NCBI RefSeq assembly: GCF_015240255.1
Contig: NZ_CP061205.1
Location: 682,001 to 746,000 of the forward strand
Source: Kordiimonas pumila
Lineage (GTDB): Bacteria > Pseudomonadota > Alphaproteobacteria > Sphingomonadales > Kordiimonadaceae
Length of the DNA: 64,000 nucleotides
Direction of reading: 5' to 3'
Shown: positions 1 to 8,672 of the stretch, one piece after another
Numbering within the stretch: the stretch's first letter is position 1
How the letters are laid out: each line of letters begins with the position of its first letter
The notes under the pieces: generated by a model
The model's input: only the letters and a program-made list of their open reading frames with translations
Told to the model about the DNA's origin: nothing
The model's database searches: none
Made by a program: the position numbers and the translations under genes

Positions 1-16
1 GGTCAAATTTTTTCAT
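1..16 (-). CDS. mauA: Amine dehydrogenase light chain, first five codons only (partial)
   Basis: On the minus strand an ATG at 16-14 begins M-K-K-F-D and runs off the window edge. It is preceded by a strong ribosome binding site, AGGGAAG at 24-30, seven bases from the ATG. The gene lies 49 bases downstream of mauD. In known methylamine and aralkylamine dehydrogenase operons the order is B-E-D-A, so this position is where the light chain carrying the tryptophan tryptophylquinone (TTQ) cofactor is expected. Only five codons are visible, so identity rests on gene order and not on sequence. Confidence 0.55.
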
Positions 17-65
17 TTTCTTACTTCCCTGTTTTCAACCATGTCAGAACTTGTTGCCAAGCCTG

Positions 66-671
66 TTATCCTTGTTGTTCCATTGCCTTGCGTTTCATGA
101 AGTCCTGAATAGAGGCAACACCCCGTTCTTTTGCTTCAACAAGGCTTTCCAGATGCTCGCGCGAGTTTACAAGGCCCAGCGACGCCACCTTGCCGGTTTC
201 ATCAATCAATACCGCATAAGGTAATTTTGATACCCCGAATGCCCGGCCAAGCTGCTCTGACAGTACATAACGGGCAGGGTCGAGTTTTTCAGCCTTAACA
301 AGCTCCATATGGGCTTTTTCAGCACCGTCGCTTGCGAGTGTAATATCAAGCCAATTATGTTCTTTTGCTTCAAACGAGCGGATCGTTGGCAGAAGGGTTT
401 TGCAAACAGGGCAATCGGGCGACATGAAAAATAACAGGTCGCTTTTACCGTTTTTGTTTTTCCCGAACATGTAGGACGTGCCGTCCAATGCTGTGACAGG
501 CACATCAGCAACTGTGTCGCCTGCCCGTATTTTCTGGTTCATGGCAAGGGCACCTGCTGGCGCCAGCCTTTCATGCAGAAGCCCAACCTGCCGGATAAGC
601 GCAAGGCAAACGAGCGATAGGCCAACAACCACAAGCCAAAGCAGAATTTGCGAAACATAAACTGTTGTCAT
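66..671 (-). CDS. mauD: MauD-like thiol-disulfide protein for amine dehydrogenase maturation
   Basis: This 201-residue protein has one N-terminal membrane helix (residues about 8-28) followed by a periplasmic thioredoxin-like domain with the redox motif C87-P-V-C90. MauD proteins are required for correct disulfides and stability of the light chain of methylamine or aromatic amine dehydrogenase, which contains many disulfides. The start codon overlaps the mauE stop by one base (TAATG), so the two are translationally coupled. Length and topology are normal for MauD. The partner genes on both sides make a general thioredoxin role less likely. Confidence 0.88.
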   Translation of the reverse strand: MTTVYVSQILLWLVVVGLSLVCLALIRQVGLLHERLAPAGALAMNQKIRAGDTVADVPVTALDGTSYMFGKNKNGKSDLLFFMSPDCPVCKTLLPTIRSFEAKEHNWLDITLASDGAEKAHMELVKAEKLDPARYVLSEQLGRAFGVSKLPYAVLIDETGKVASLGLVNSREHLESLVEAKERGVASIQDFMKRKAMEQQG

Positions 672-1201
672 TACGAATGCCTCCGGTGTTGAAAACTGGG
701 CAGTGCAAGCAGTGCCTCAAGCGTTGCGTACAGGGCGAGCAGTGCTGCCACAGAGAAAAAAATGTTCATGCCGTCGAACCAGCCAAGAGCCCGCGTGGTT
801 TGGGGTGCTGCCGCAACGAGAGCGGCAACCAGCAGAATGCCATTACGTATCAGCATAAAAGGGTGCGCTGACGTTTTGGCTTTGCCCCAGTTGCAGCCAC
901 AGTCAAATGGGTTGGATGATTGTGTTAGAGCAACCATCATTAAGGCTGCATACAATACCATTAGGCCGAGTGCTGCCAGTGCAGCACTGTATGAAATAAC
1001 AGGCACCAGCAAGGCAATAGCAATGGCAGCCTCACTGAAAGGTACGCCGTACGCCAAGGGCCGTGATAGGGCATTTGGTATAAGGCTGAAACCTTTAAGG
1101 GCAGTTTCAAATGTGCCGAGACTGTTCAGCTTTTTCAGAGCGCCGATTGCAAGAACCGCCGCTAGAAAAAGCTTTGCTGATATGACAAGAACCAGATCCA
1201 T
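671..1201 (-). CDS. mauE: MauE/DoxX-like redox-associated membrane protein
   Basis: This 176-residue, strongly hydrophobic protein has four to five predicted membrane helices. It sits between the heavy-chain gene (9 bases upstream) and mauD (one-base overlap). MauE is a membrane protein needed with MauD for maturation of the light chain, probably through electron or disulfide transfer. A Cys pair is visible in the loop motif D-C-G-C-N-W after the third helix, which fits a redox role. The family assignment follows from topology and operon position. Confidence 0.85.
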   Translation of the reverse strand: MDLVLVISAKLFLAAVLAIGALKKLNSLGTFETALKGFSLIPNALSRPLAYGVPFSEAAIAIALLVPVISYSAALAALGLMVLYAALMMVALTQSSNPFDCGCNWGKAKTSAHPFMLIRNGILLVAALVAAAPQTTRALGWFDGMNIFFSVAALLALYATLEALLALPSFQHRRHS

Positions 1202-1210
1202 GGCCCGCCC

Positions 1211-2386
1211 CTACTTTACAGCGTGTAACAGGAACGGGTTTGCGGCCATGCCAACAGTGATGGTGCGCAGATATGTGCCTGTGGCAGCTGTGTATATATC
1301 CAGCGTAGAATGTTCGTTTGCCGCTGCCAGATAGGGTGTTTCACCTGCGGTCAGTTCAATAGAAATGGCAGGAGCGTTTAGGGTGATACGCCGCACAATT
1401 TCTTTTTTAACAGGGTCTAGAACCCACACTTCACTGCCGCCGTATTTATGGTCACCAGGGGCCGCATTCTCGCGCATCAGCGTGTAAACATAGCCATCTT
1501 TATCGTTCGCGGCTATCACCTGCCAACCCGAAGGCCGCCAGCCGGTTGTGCTTTTGTCTGTATCAACAAATGTCCAGCTATTAAGCGGTTTTGGTGTATC
1601 GCTTTTCATATCAACCGCTTGAAGTGCGCCACCAAAGCTTGGAAAATAGGTTATACCGCCAACGGTTACACTTTTCATGAACAGGGGGTTATCATCAATG
1701 TTGTTGAAGGCCTCAGTGGAAGCGCCTCGTTTTGCGATACCAGCATCATTGACGGAAAAAGAAGCCATTGTGCCATTACCGCACAGTGTACTAAAGCCCT
1801 GGGCACCAAGCGGGTAAATAAGGCTACAGCCGGGTATTTGTATATCGCTCATGATTTTGCGGGTTTCAACATCGATGATTGAAACCGAAGCCGCTGGCGT
1901 AAAGTTAAATACCAGCAGAAATTTCTCATTCCCAGTTAATTGCAGGCTGCCTTTTTGTGCAACGGACATGCTGCGTTTGCCGTCTGGCAGTGCAATCTCT
2001 TCAATGGGGGACAGGTTTTCAGTGTCGTAGATGGTCAGCACGTCAACCCTATCACCGCGGGAACCCCGGGAATAATAGGTCTCAGCCACATACATTTCTG
2101 GCCGTGTTGAAGATTGCAGGAACGAAGCAAACATGCCTGCGCCCATTGCTCCTTTGTAGTTATGGTTATCTTGTGACAGATCCATCAGGATAACGCGGCC
2201 ATCCAGCAGGCTATTAAAATTTTCATCGTGTACAAAAAGCCAGTCTTTGGAATAGGTGGCTGGCAATGTTGCAACATTTGGGATTGTCTCTACAGGCAGC
2301 GGTTCTGCCTGTGCATTTGTAAACGCAACCTGTGTTACAGCACAGGCAACCAGCATTGTCGCAGAAAGCAGACCATTCTTTACCAT
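1211..2386 (-). CDS. mauB: Amine dehydrogenase heavy chain (beta-propeller), methylamine/aralkylamine type
   Basis: This 391-residue protein starts with a signal peptide (residues 1-27, ending A-Q-A). It continues as a seven-bladed beta-propeller with family-typical segments such as R-G-D-R-V-D-V near residue 110, G-W-R-P-S-G-W near 283, and D-H-K-Y-G-G-S-E-V-W-V near 315. The heavy chain binds the TTQ light chain in the periplasm as an alpha2-beta2 enzyme that oxidises primary amines to aldehyde and ammonia and passes electrons to a cupredoxin or cytochrome. The GDHK...EVWV stretch looks closer to my recollection of the aromatic amine enzyme (AauB) than to Paracoccus MauB, but substrate cannot be decided here. 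A GGGAGGG ribosome site lies just upstream of the ATG. The gene heads a mauB-E-D-A operon. Confidence 0.85.
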   Translation of the reverse strand: MVKNGLLSATMLVACAVTQVAFTNAQAEPLPVETIPNVATLPATYSKDWLFVHDENFNSLLDGRVILMDLSQDNHNYKGAMGAGMFASFLQSSTRPEMYVAETYYSRGSRGDRVDVLTIYDTENLSPIEEIALPDGKRSMSVAQKGSLQLTGNEKFLLVFNFTPAASVSIIDVETRKIMSDIQIPGCSLIYPLGAQGFSTLCGNGTMASFSVNDAGIAKRGASTEAFNNIDDNPLFMKSVTVGGITYFPSFGGALQAVDMKSDTPKPLNSWTFVDTDKSTTGWRPSGWQVIAANDKDGYVYTLMRENAAPGDHKYGGSEVWVLDPVKKEIVRRITLNAPAISIELTAGETPYLAAANEHSTLDIYTAATGTYLRTITVGMAANPFLLHAVK

Positions 2387-2436
2387 ACTACCCTCCCAGA
2401 ATAGTTTTTGGTCGAAAATCAGAGGGACATATTCGT

Positions 2437-2472
2437 TTAGAACGACTGTCCTATTTAGAACAACTGTCCTAT
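2437..2472 (-). promoter_or_regulatory. Tandem TetR-type operators upstream of the amine dehydrogenase operon
   Basis: Two adjacent 18-base copies, TTTAGAACGACTGTCCTA (2437-2454) and TTTAGAACAACTGTCCTA (2455-2472), differ at one position. Each contains a near-palindrome TAGRAC-N4-GTYCTA, the usual shape of a TetR-family operator. They lie 51-86 bases upstream of the mauB start, in a position to block its promoter. A TTGACT at 2490-2495 (minus strand) is a possible -35, but the -10 is unclear. The adjacent TetR gene is the obvious candidate binder. Confidence 0.6.
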
Positions 2473-2563
2473 AATAGATTCATTGCAGAGTCAAGCATCC
2501 TGAAGACTGCATGCGTATCAATCTTTCATGTGGCACAAGGTGTGTGAAAGGCTGTAAAGCTAA

Positions 2564-3226
2564 TTATTTGTTTATAATGGATTTTTCTATTGTTCCGGCA
2601 GTGTAAGACATCACCAGATTATAATATGAATCTGCAATAAACTGCGCCATGTTCGCGGACTTTCGCATCCATTTTTTACCATAGCCTAAAAAGACAGTAT
2701 GCCCTTCCATTGAGGCCATCATATGCACTGCGAGCATATCGGTTTCGTGGGTATTCAAGGTTGGGCGCAGGCGCTTGATCATGGTTACCAGCATTTGCTG
2801 AACCGGGTCATAAACCGAATCCATGGCCTCGTTAGCAAACTCTTCGTGATTGGCAAGCGCCCAAAGTTCTGGGAAAAACGCCGTAGTTTCCCGCGTTTCC
2901 AAATCTTCAATGATGAAGGTGATCAAAGCTTTAAATTGTTGCTCTGACGAGAGGGTTTTATCGTTTAAAATGCCAATCCACCAGCCAATATAGCCTTGGA
3001 TAACGGCATCTACCAGGTCGTTCAACAAGTCTGTTTTACTGGCATAATAATAGGATAGATTGCCCACGGTTATGTGGCACCGTGCCGCGACTTTGCGCAT
3101 AGACAGGCTTGCATAGCCTTCTTCAATCAACAGATCACGTGCCGCATTTAGAATTGCTTCAACGCGGATTCGGCCTTTCTTGGACGATGCTTTCTCGTGA
3201 CGCTGTTGTATTTTAAGCTGTCGCAT
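2564..3226 (-). CDS. TetR/AcrR family transcriptional regulator
   Basis: The protein is 220 residues from the ATG at 3226; an in-frame upstream start at 3271 would add 15 residues with no better support. A TetR helix-turn-helix covers about residues 12-62, with the typical segments A-A-R-D-L-L near its beginning and G-N-L-S-Y-Y-Y-A-S-K-T-D-L-L at its end. The rest is an all-helical ligand-binding domain. The gene is downstream of, and transcribed in the same direction as, nothing obvious; it lies immediately upstream of the amine dehydrogenase promoter region, which carries two operator-like palindromes. It probably controls that operon and perhaps itself. The ligand is unknown; an amine or aldehyde would make sense. 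Confidence 0.85.
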   Translation of the reverse strand: MRQLKIQQRHEKASSKKGRIRVEAILNAARDLLIEEGYASLSMRKVAARCHITVGNLSYYYASKTDLLNDLVDAVIQGYIGWWIGILNDKTLSSEQQFKALITFIIEDLETRETTAFFPELWALANHEEFANEAMDSVYDPVQQMLVTMIKRLRPTLNTHETDMLAVHMMASMEGHTVFLGYGKKWMRKSANMAQFIADSYYNLVMSYTAGTIEKSIINK

Positions 3227-3528
3227 GACTTTCCCGAAAATACTGTCCCGATACAGGACATTTAGTATCAAACGAGACAGAAGCTACTCAACAAATGCTA
3301 AAATGACAATCAACATCGGTAAATTTAATGTTATGATGATGTAGACAACCGGCTTTACAGCGGCGGGTTAAAAGCATTTTAGAAATGCCCATACCGCCTG
3401 CAGATATCATGATATTCTCTGTTAATTGTCCTGATATTTAGCAGGATCCTCTATACTCTTTCTGTCATCCTGTAGCTCATAAGCTGACAACATTAATAGC
3501 TTTTCAGTGAATTGATGGAAGTATAAAT
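3227..3528. other. 302-base intergenic region between divergent TetR and NhaC genes
   Basis: No coding region is seen. Three short palindromes are present: TGTCC-N7-GGACA at 3244-3260 next to the TetR start, GCATTT-TAG-AAATGC at 3374-3388, and ATATCATGATAT at 3404-3415. A TATACT near 3451-3456 could be a -10 for the antiporter gene. None of these matches the mauB operator closely, although the first shares the GGAC/GTCC core. Confidence 0.4.
3244..3260. promoter_or_regulatory. Inverted repeat TGTCC-N7-GGACA upstream of the TetR gene
   Basis: A 5-base perfect inverted repeat with a 7-base spacer sits 18 bases upstream of the TetR start codon. Its GGAC/GTCC core is shared with the tandem operators near mauB but is arranged in the opposite order, so it may be an autoregulatory site or coincidence. 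Confidence 0.3.
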
Positions 3529-4959
3529 ATGGCGAACGACCAGCTAGGCAGCCCGCCCTTATGGCTTGCCCTTATTCCCGTTTTTGCCCTCACCGGCTTG
3601 CTATCGCTTGCGGTATTTTATTTTGGTGAAAACGCCTCTTCAGGTGCCAATCAGATAGCGCTTATTACCGCAACAGGTATCACCCTGCTGTTGGCGTGGT
3701 GGCGAAAGTATAAGTGGGCTGAGCTGGAAAAAGCTATTGCCGGGGCTGTGTCTGTAACTGTTTCTGCCATTCTAATATTGCTGACAGTTGGCGCCCTGAT
3801 GGGCAGTTGGATTTTGTCAGGCACTGTTCCCACCATGATTTATTATGGGCTCAAGCTTATCAGCCCAGACGTGTTTTATGTTACGGTTTGCCTTGTTTGC
3901 TCTGTCACATCTCTCAGTATTGGTAGTTCATGGTCAACAGTAGGCACAATTGGGCTGGGATTAATGGGGGTGTCGGCCAGCATGGGGATGGCACCGGAAA
4001 TTACCGCCGGGGCTATTATTTCTGGTGCTTATTTTGGCGATAAAATGTCACCTCTTTCAGATACCACGAACCTTGCGCCGGCTGTGGCGGGTACAGACCT
4101 GTTTACCCATATAAAGCATATGGTGTGGACAACAGCACCTGCTTATATTATCGCGCTTGGCCTTTATACTTTTTTAGGTATAGGGCTATCCACCGGAATT
4201 AATGCGCTAGAGCTGGAAAACCAGCAATTGCTACTGGCTGAAACATTTGGTGTTAGTCCGGTTTTGCTGCTGCCTATGGCGTTGGTATTCATATTGGCGT
4301 ACCGCAAGGTTCCGGCGTGGCCTGCTTTGCTGATCAGCACATTAACGGGCTGTGTTTTTGCTATCATTTTTCAATATGACGCCATCGTCGCAGACGGCGG
4401 GCTGAAAGCTATATGGGCTGTCCTGATAAGCGGGTATGTGGCCCATACACCAAACGACGTTTTAAATGGCCTTTTATCAGCAGGCGGCATGCAAAGTATT
4501 ATGAATACTGTCTGGCTGATCATCACCGCGATGACCTTTGGTGCAGTGATGGAAAAACTTGGGTTTCTGGAAGTGATTGTTAGGGCTATTCTGGGGGCGG
4601 CCCATAAACCGGCAACGCTTATTTTAGCAACCGCCTGCACCTGTATTGGCACTAATATAGTGGCGTCAGAGCAATATATTTCAGTCGTAATGCCTGGTCG
4701 TATGTTTAGGACCGAATATGAGCGATCTGGTCTTGCCCCGCAAAACCTTTCCCGTGTGCTGGAGGATTCCGGCACAGTAACATCGGCATTGGTGCCGTGG
4801 AACACATGCGGGGCATTTTTGTCGGGTGTTCTGGGGGTCTATACGCTCAGTTATTTACCTTACTGCTTTTTCAATTTGTTGTGCCCTGTGTTTACTGTTG
4901 TTTATGGCTTTGCCAATTTCACAATCGTTCGGCAACAGCCAATAAAGGCAAACTTATGA
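3529..4959 (+). CDS. NhaC-family Na+/H+ antiporter
   Basis: This 476-residue integral membrane protein has roughly 11-12 predicted helices. It contains a segment typical of the NhaC/ArsB-type ion transporter superfamily, with S-S-W-S-T-V-G-T near residue 135 and S-G-A-Y-F-G-D-K-M-S-P-L-S-D-T-T-N near 165-180. Members exchange sodium for protons, sometimes with malate/lactate or amino-acid exchange. It lies 43 bases upstream of a secreted serine hydrolase gene on the same strand, so they may be co-transcribed. The substrate is not determined by sequence alone. Confidence 0.87.
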   Translation: MANDQLGSPPLWLALIPVFALTGLLSLAVFYFGENASSGANQIALITATGITLLLAWWRKYKWAELEKAIAGAVSVTVSAILILLTVGALMGSWILSGTVPTMIYYGLKLISPDVFYVTVCLVCSVTSLSIGSSWSTVGTIGLGLMGVSASMGMAPEITAGAIISGAYFGDKMSPLSDTTNLAPAVAGTDLFTHIKHMVWTTAPAYIIALGLYTFLGIGLSTGINALELENQQLLLAETFGVSPVLLLPMALVFILAYRKVPAWPALLISTLTGCVFAIIFQYDAIVADGGLKAIWAVLISGYVAHTPNDVLNGLLSAGGMQSIMNTVWLIITAMTFGAVMEKLGFLEVIVRAILGAAHKPATLILATACTCIGTNIVASEQYISVVMPGRMFRTEYERSGLAPQNLSRVLEDSGTVTSALVPWNTCGAFLSGVLGVYTLSYLPYCFFNLLCPVFTVVYGFANFTIVRQQPIKANL

Positions 4960-5002
4960 ACGGCCTTGCACTTTGCAGCTATGCTTTTTATAGGAGAAAA
5001 AG

Positions 5003-6472
5003 ATGACTTTTATTAATAAATGGCCGCTTGCCAGCCGGTGGTTCAGTGCTGTGCTGATATTGCTATCATATACAGCACAAGCTGATGAGAGTAGTTTGCC
5101 TTCCGCTACAGAGGTAGATGCTGCTGTTAATGCCATTATGGCGGAAGAGGGCAACATAGGCGCTGTTTTGGCTGTTATGAAGAACGGCGAGCCAGTTATG
5201 GTTAGGTCGTATGGTTATGCCGACCTTGAAAACCGTGTACCCGTAAAGCGTGAAACTGTTTTCCAGTCAGGCTCTGTTGGTAAAATGTTTACCGCAACAG
5301 CGGTGATGATGCTGAAAAATGAAGGCAAACTTAGCCTTGACGATAAGTTGCTAAAATATTTCCCGGAAGGGCCTGAATATTGGGGCCGGGTGACAATCAG
5401 ACAAATGTTACAGCACAGAAGCGGCATGGCTCGTTTATATGGGGCTGCAACAGAAGAAAGCATAGACCTGACAAAAGACTATTCTGATGAGGCGTTAGCC
5501 AAGGTCATTGGTGGTTTACCAATGGAATTTGAACCCGGTGCTCGCTTTCAGTATAGCAATGCCGCTTATGTGCTTTTGGGTGCTGTTATTAAAAAAGCAT
5601 CGGGCCAGTTTTATGGTGATTATTTACAGGAAAAGCTTTTCACGCCGATTGGTATGACAAGGGCGTTGGTTAATGAACCTTTTGAGATTATCCCCAACCG
5701 TGCAACGGGGTATGAAGGCGAAAAAGACCATCTGCTGAAAGCAGGGTATGTTTCCCAGACATTAAGCCAAACAGCAGATGGTAGTTTGCTTTTTACGATT
5801 GATGATTTGATCAAATGGGATCAGGCCCTTCGGCAGCCTTCCTTTCTTTCCGCTGCGGATTTGAAAGAAATGTTTATTGCAGCGCCGTATGCTGATGGCT
5901 CGCAAAGCATGATACCCTATGGTTATGGCTGGTTTAATCGGGATGTGAGGGGCCACAGGCTTGTACATCACAGTGGTTATTGGCAAGGGTTTAAAACCCA
6001 GCTAAGCCGGTATGTAGACGATGGTTTTACGGTTGCTGTGTTGACAAACTCCCTTTACGGCGAGCCAGCGCGTATAGCGAATGTTGTTGCCGGTCTTTTT
6101 AACCCGGATTATGCGCCGTATGAACCTATTGCAGATTCAGATTCTAAGCAAACGGCCAAAATGAAAAGCCTGACATTTGAGTATCTGAAAGGTAATGCTG
6201 ACAAGTCTATGTTTGCTAAAGAGGCAAAAGCTCTATTAACAGATGCGCAGATTAAGCGGACAGCAGCACAGCTTGAACAGCTAGAAAATATGCTTTCCGT
6301 AAAAATGGCTGATAAAGAATTTGTTTTGGTACATCAACGCCGCGAAGGGAAAAACACGGTGTATGTATACGGTATTATTACTGATCCAGAAGATACCCAA
6401 AGGATAATAACAGTACACTATACCATAAACCCACAAGGTAAAGTCACGCGGCTTATATTTCAGATGGGGTAA
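5003..6472 (+). CDS. Secreted serine hydrolase, class C beta-lactamase-like (Pfam beta-lactamase)
   Basis: This 489-residue protein has an N-terminal signal peptide (cleavage near A-Q-A-D, residue 28). The penicillin-binding fold shows the S-V-G-K motif (S-x-x-K, near residue 91), the Y-S-N motif (Y-x-N, near 182) and a late H-S-G-Y (near 323) in place of K-T-G. After the about 350-residue catalytic domain there is an extra C-terminal region of some 130 residues. Relatives include esterases, D-aminopeptidases and peptidases, and few are true beta-lactamases. An RBS, GGAGAAAAAG, precedes the ATG. It ends with a strong terminator. Confidence 0.85.
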   Translation: MTFINKWPLASRWFSAVLILLSYTAQADESSLPSATEVDAAVNAIMAEEGNIGAVLAVMKNGEPVMVRSYGYADLENRVPVKRETVFQSGSVGKMFTATAVMMLKNEGKLSLDDKLLKYFPEGPEYWGRVTIRQMLQHRSGMARLYGAATEESIDLTKDYSDEALAKVIGGLPMEFEPGARFQYSNAAYVLLGAVIKKASGQFYGDYLQEKLFTPIGMTRALVNEPFEIIPNRATGYEGEKDHLLKAGYVSQTLSQTADGSLLFTIDDLIKWDQALRQPSFLSAADLKEMFIAAPYADGSQSMIPYGYGWFNRDVRGHRLVHHSGYWQGFKTQLSRYVDDGFTVAVLTNSLYGEPARIANVVAGLFNPDYAPYEPIADSDSKQTAKMKSLTFEYLKGNADKSMFAKEAKALLTDAQIKRTAAQLEQLENMLSVKMADKEFVLVHQRREGKNTVYVYGIITDPEDTQRIITVHYTINPQGKVTRLIFQMG

Positions 6473-6484
6473 TATATGTGATAT

Positions 6485-6511
6485 AAAAGGGGCTTTACTG
6501 GCCCCTTTTTT
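6485..6511 (+). terminator. Rho-independent terminator after the serine hydrolase gene
   Basis: AAAAGGGGC and GCCCCTTTT form a stem around a short TTTACTG loop, followed by a T-run. It lies 13 bases past the stop codon. The near-symmetrical A/T flanks mean it may also serve the convergent dgcA gene. Confidence 0.85.
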
Positions 6512-6530
6512 GTTTCAATTTATCTGTACA

Positions 6531-7511
6531 TCAGCCCCAGAGTGCAGGCGTTGCCGGATAAACTAGACTGTTTTCATAGCGCATGCCGTTCTCTCTGTCT
6601 TTGGCAAGCAGCAAGGGGCCGTCAAGGTCGACAAATTCTGCTTTCTGGGCCACGATCAGCGCTGGGGCCATGGCAAGCGATGTGCCTACCATGCAGCCCA
6701 CCATAATGCGAAGGCCCATTTTTTCGGCCTCTTCTGCTAGCAGTAAAGCCTCAGTCAGACCGCCGGTTTTATCAAGCTTGATATTGATGAACTGGTACCT
6801 CTCTTTCACAAAGGCAAGCGATGTTCGGTCGAGGCAGGATTCGTCAGCACACAGGGGCACGGGGCCAGCATAGGTGGCCAAGCCATCATCGTTACCCGCA
6901 GGCAGGGGTTGTTCAATCATCGCGACACCCAGCTGTGCCATTTCTGGTGCTAGAGCCTGCAATTGTGTAAGTGACCATGCCTCGTTAGCGTCTACAATAA
7001 GCTTTGCATCTGGTGCTGCTGCATGAATGGCGTTTATTTTTGCAAGGCACTCATCGGCATTCAGCTTTATTTTTAACAGGGCACGGTTTTTATTAAGGGC
7101 GGCTTTTTCTGCCATAACATCAAGTGTATCAATGCTAATTGTATAGGCCGTTGTTAGGGGCTTCAGGGGTGGAATACCTGTAACCGCCTCTATGGGCTTC
7201 CCCTGCTTTTTACATGCTAAATCCCATAAGGCACAGTCAACAGCATTGCGTGCTGGGCCACGCGGTAACAGGTCGAGCAGTTCTTTTTGGCTAATGCCCT
7301 GTTCAATCTGTTGCCGGACAGCATAAATTTGCTCAGCAACAATATGTCCAATGGCGGGATCGGTGTCATCGGGTTCGCATTCACCGCGGCCAACAAGGTT
7401 ACCTTCCTGTAATTCCACAACCAGCACGTAGCTTTCTGTTGCACTGCTGCGGGATATGGTAAAAGTGCCTGCTATCGGCCATGTTTCAAGGCGTATGGTA
7501 AGCTTAGGCAC
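6531..7511 (-). CDS. dgcA: Enolase-superfamily racemase: N-acetyl-D-glutamate racemase DgcA, or L-Ala-D/L-Glu epimerase
   Basis: This 326-residue protein has the muconate-lactonising/epimerase fold. Catalytic lysines are K147-I-K149 and K245; metal ligands are D174 (D-A-N-E), E200 and D223 (D-E-S). This is the two-lysine pattern of dipeptide epimerases. Its start overlaps the end of the DUF1611 gene by 8 bases. That pairing is the hallmark of the DgcN-DgcA D-glutamate pathway described in marine Proteobacteria, where DgcN acetylates D-Glu and DgcA racemises N-acetyl-D-Glu. The alternative is murein tripeptide recycling (YcjG-type epimerase), and an AmpG-like permease is encoded elsewhere in this window. 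Gene pairing makes me prefer DgcA. Confidence 0.72.
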   Translation of the reverse strand: MPKLTIRLETWPIAGTFTISRSSATESYVLVVELQEGNLVGRGECEPDDTDPAIGHIVAEQIYAVRQQIEQGISQKELLDLLPRGPARNAVDCALWDLACKKQGKPIEAVTGIPPLKPLTTAYTISIDTLDVMAEKAALNKNRALLKIKLNADECLAKINAIHAAAPDAKLIVDANEAWSLTQLQALAPEMAQLGVAMIEQPLPAGNDDGLATYAGPVPLCADESCLDRTSLAFVKERYQFINIKLDKTGGLTEALLLAEEAEKMGLRIMVGCMVGTSLAMAPALIVAQKAEFVDLDGPLLLAKDRENGMRYENSLVYPATPALWG

Positions 7512-8508
7512 TGAATGTCTCCAGATAGTCTACCATTTTTGAAACACCTGTGCGGACCGGGTCAAAACAAGGTAAGCTGTAACGGTCTTCATAGGCTTGA
7601 ATTTCGGCAAGGGCGGCCTCTGCTTGTGCACCTTTGGTAACAAGGCTAATGCCAACAACGCGCGCGTTTTTATTTGTAAGCTGTGCAGCGGCTTCATAGG
7701 TTTTAATCACGTCTTCAAGCGGTGGAATGGCATAGTCTGGGTGGCCTGCAATGGTGGTTTGGCCCATGCGGTGGCAAAGGATCAGATTGTCAGGCTGGCT
7801 GCCGTGGACCAGACCCAGTGTAACCCCGGCATAAGAGGGGTGATAGAGTGATCCTTGGCCCTCTATAAGGTCCCAGTGGTCATCGTCTGCTGCTGGGGAA
7901 ATATATTCAGCGGCGCCTGCTATAAAATCAGATACAACAGCATCTATTGGCACGCCTTTACCCGCAATGAAAATGCCGGTTTGGCCGGTTGCACGGAAGT
8001 CAGCATTCAGGCCGCGTTGCTTCATCTCTTTTTCAAGGGCAAGTACAGTAAACATTTTACCGACAGCACAGTCCGTACCAACAGTAAGCAGGCGTTTTCC
8101 ACTGCGAGGAATACCGGTGCCAATAGGAATATCATTTTGCGGTGTGCGTACATCATAAAGCTTTAGGCTTTTTTCATCGGCCAGAATTTTAAGCGCTGGT
8201 ATATCATGCAGGCGTGCGTGTAGCCCTGACGCTAGATTGTAGCCTTGCTCAAGGGCTTCGATAAATACCGGAATCCAGCTGTCAGGGATAAAGCCCCCTT
8301 CATTTGCAATGCCAATAAGAAGTGTTTTGGCACCCGCTTTTTTACCGTCCGCAAGGGACATATCGGGGACGCCAAGGTCTACACATTTATTGTCAGACCG
8401 TAATTGGCCGACACAGTCATTTGGGCGCCAATAAGCAACGCCAGAGGCGGTTTTTGCATCGAGTGCATCAGTCTCGTTGCCGATGAAAAGCAGATAAGGG
8501 GCATCCAT
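7504..8508 (-). CDS. dgcN: DUF1611 protein, probable D-glutamate N-acetyltransferase DgcN
   Basis: This 334-residue DUF1611 protein has a P-loop-like motif G-T-D-C-A-V-G-K-M at about 144-152 and an acidic E-G-Q-G-S-L-Y-H-P-S segment near 214-223. DUF1611 proteins paired with an enolase-superfamily epimerase were identified as DgcN, which uses acetyl-CoA to acetylate D-glutamate as the first step of its degradation. The gene is upstream of dgcA with an 8-base overlap. An Lrp/AsnC-type regulator gene lies 164 bases upstream on the same strand and could control it. The function is inferred from family and pairing. Confidence 0.7.
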   Translation of the reverse strand: MDAPYLLFIGNETDALDAKTASGVAYWRPNDCVGQLRSDNKCVDLGVPDMSLADGKKAGAKTLLIGIANEGGFIPDSWIPVFIEALEQGYNLASGLHARLHDIPALKILADEKSLKLYDVRTPQNDIPIGTGIPRSGKRLLTVGTDCAVGKMFTVLALEKEMKQRGLNADFRATGQTGIFIAGKGVPIDAVVSDFIAGAAEYISPAADDDHWDLIEGQGSLYHPSYAGVTLGLVHGSQPDNLILCHRMGQTTIAGHPDYAIPPLEDVIKTYEAAAQLTNKNARVVGISLVTKGAQAEAALAEIQAYEDRYSLPCFDPVRTGVSKMVDYLETFSA

Positions 8509-8620
8509 AACAAGGGTCCTTCAATATGTATATGAGATGCTTATACTACCAAAAAGAGCCTAGAGTTAGTCAGCATATTTGTGCCAGTTTTTGGCGACAA
8601 CGGCTTTTATTTCAAGAAGT

Positions 8621-8637
8621 CTAGTGATTTCCACTAG
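8621..8637 (-). other. Short hairpin between the Lrp gene and dgcN
   Basis: CTAGTG and CACTAG flank a 5-base spacer, 36 bases past the Lrp-type stop codon. There is no T-run on the transcribed side, so it is a weak terminator candidate or a regulator site for dgcN. Confidence 0.25.
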
Positions 8638-8672
8638 TGATGCGATCAGGCTAACGGTGCTTGTCGGTAGTG

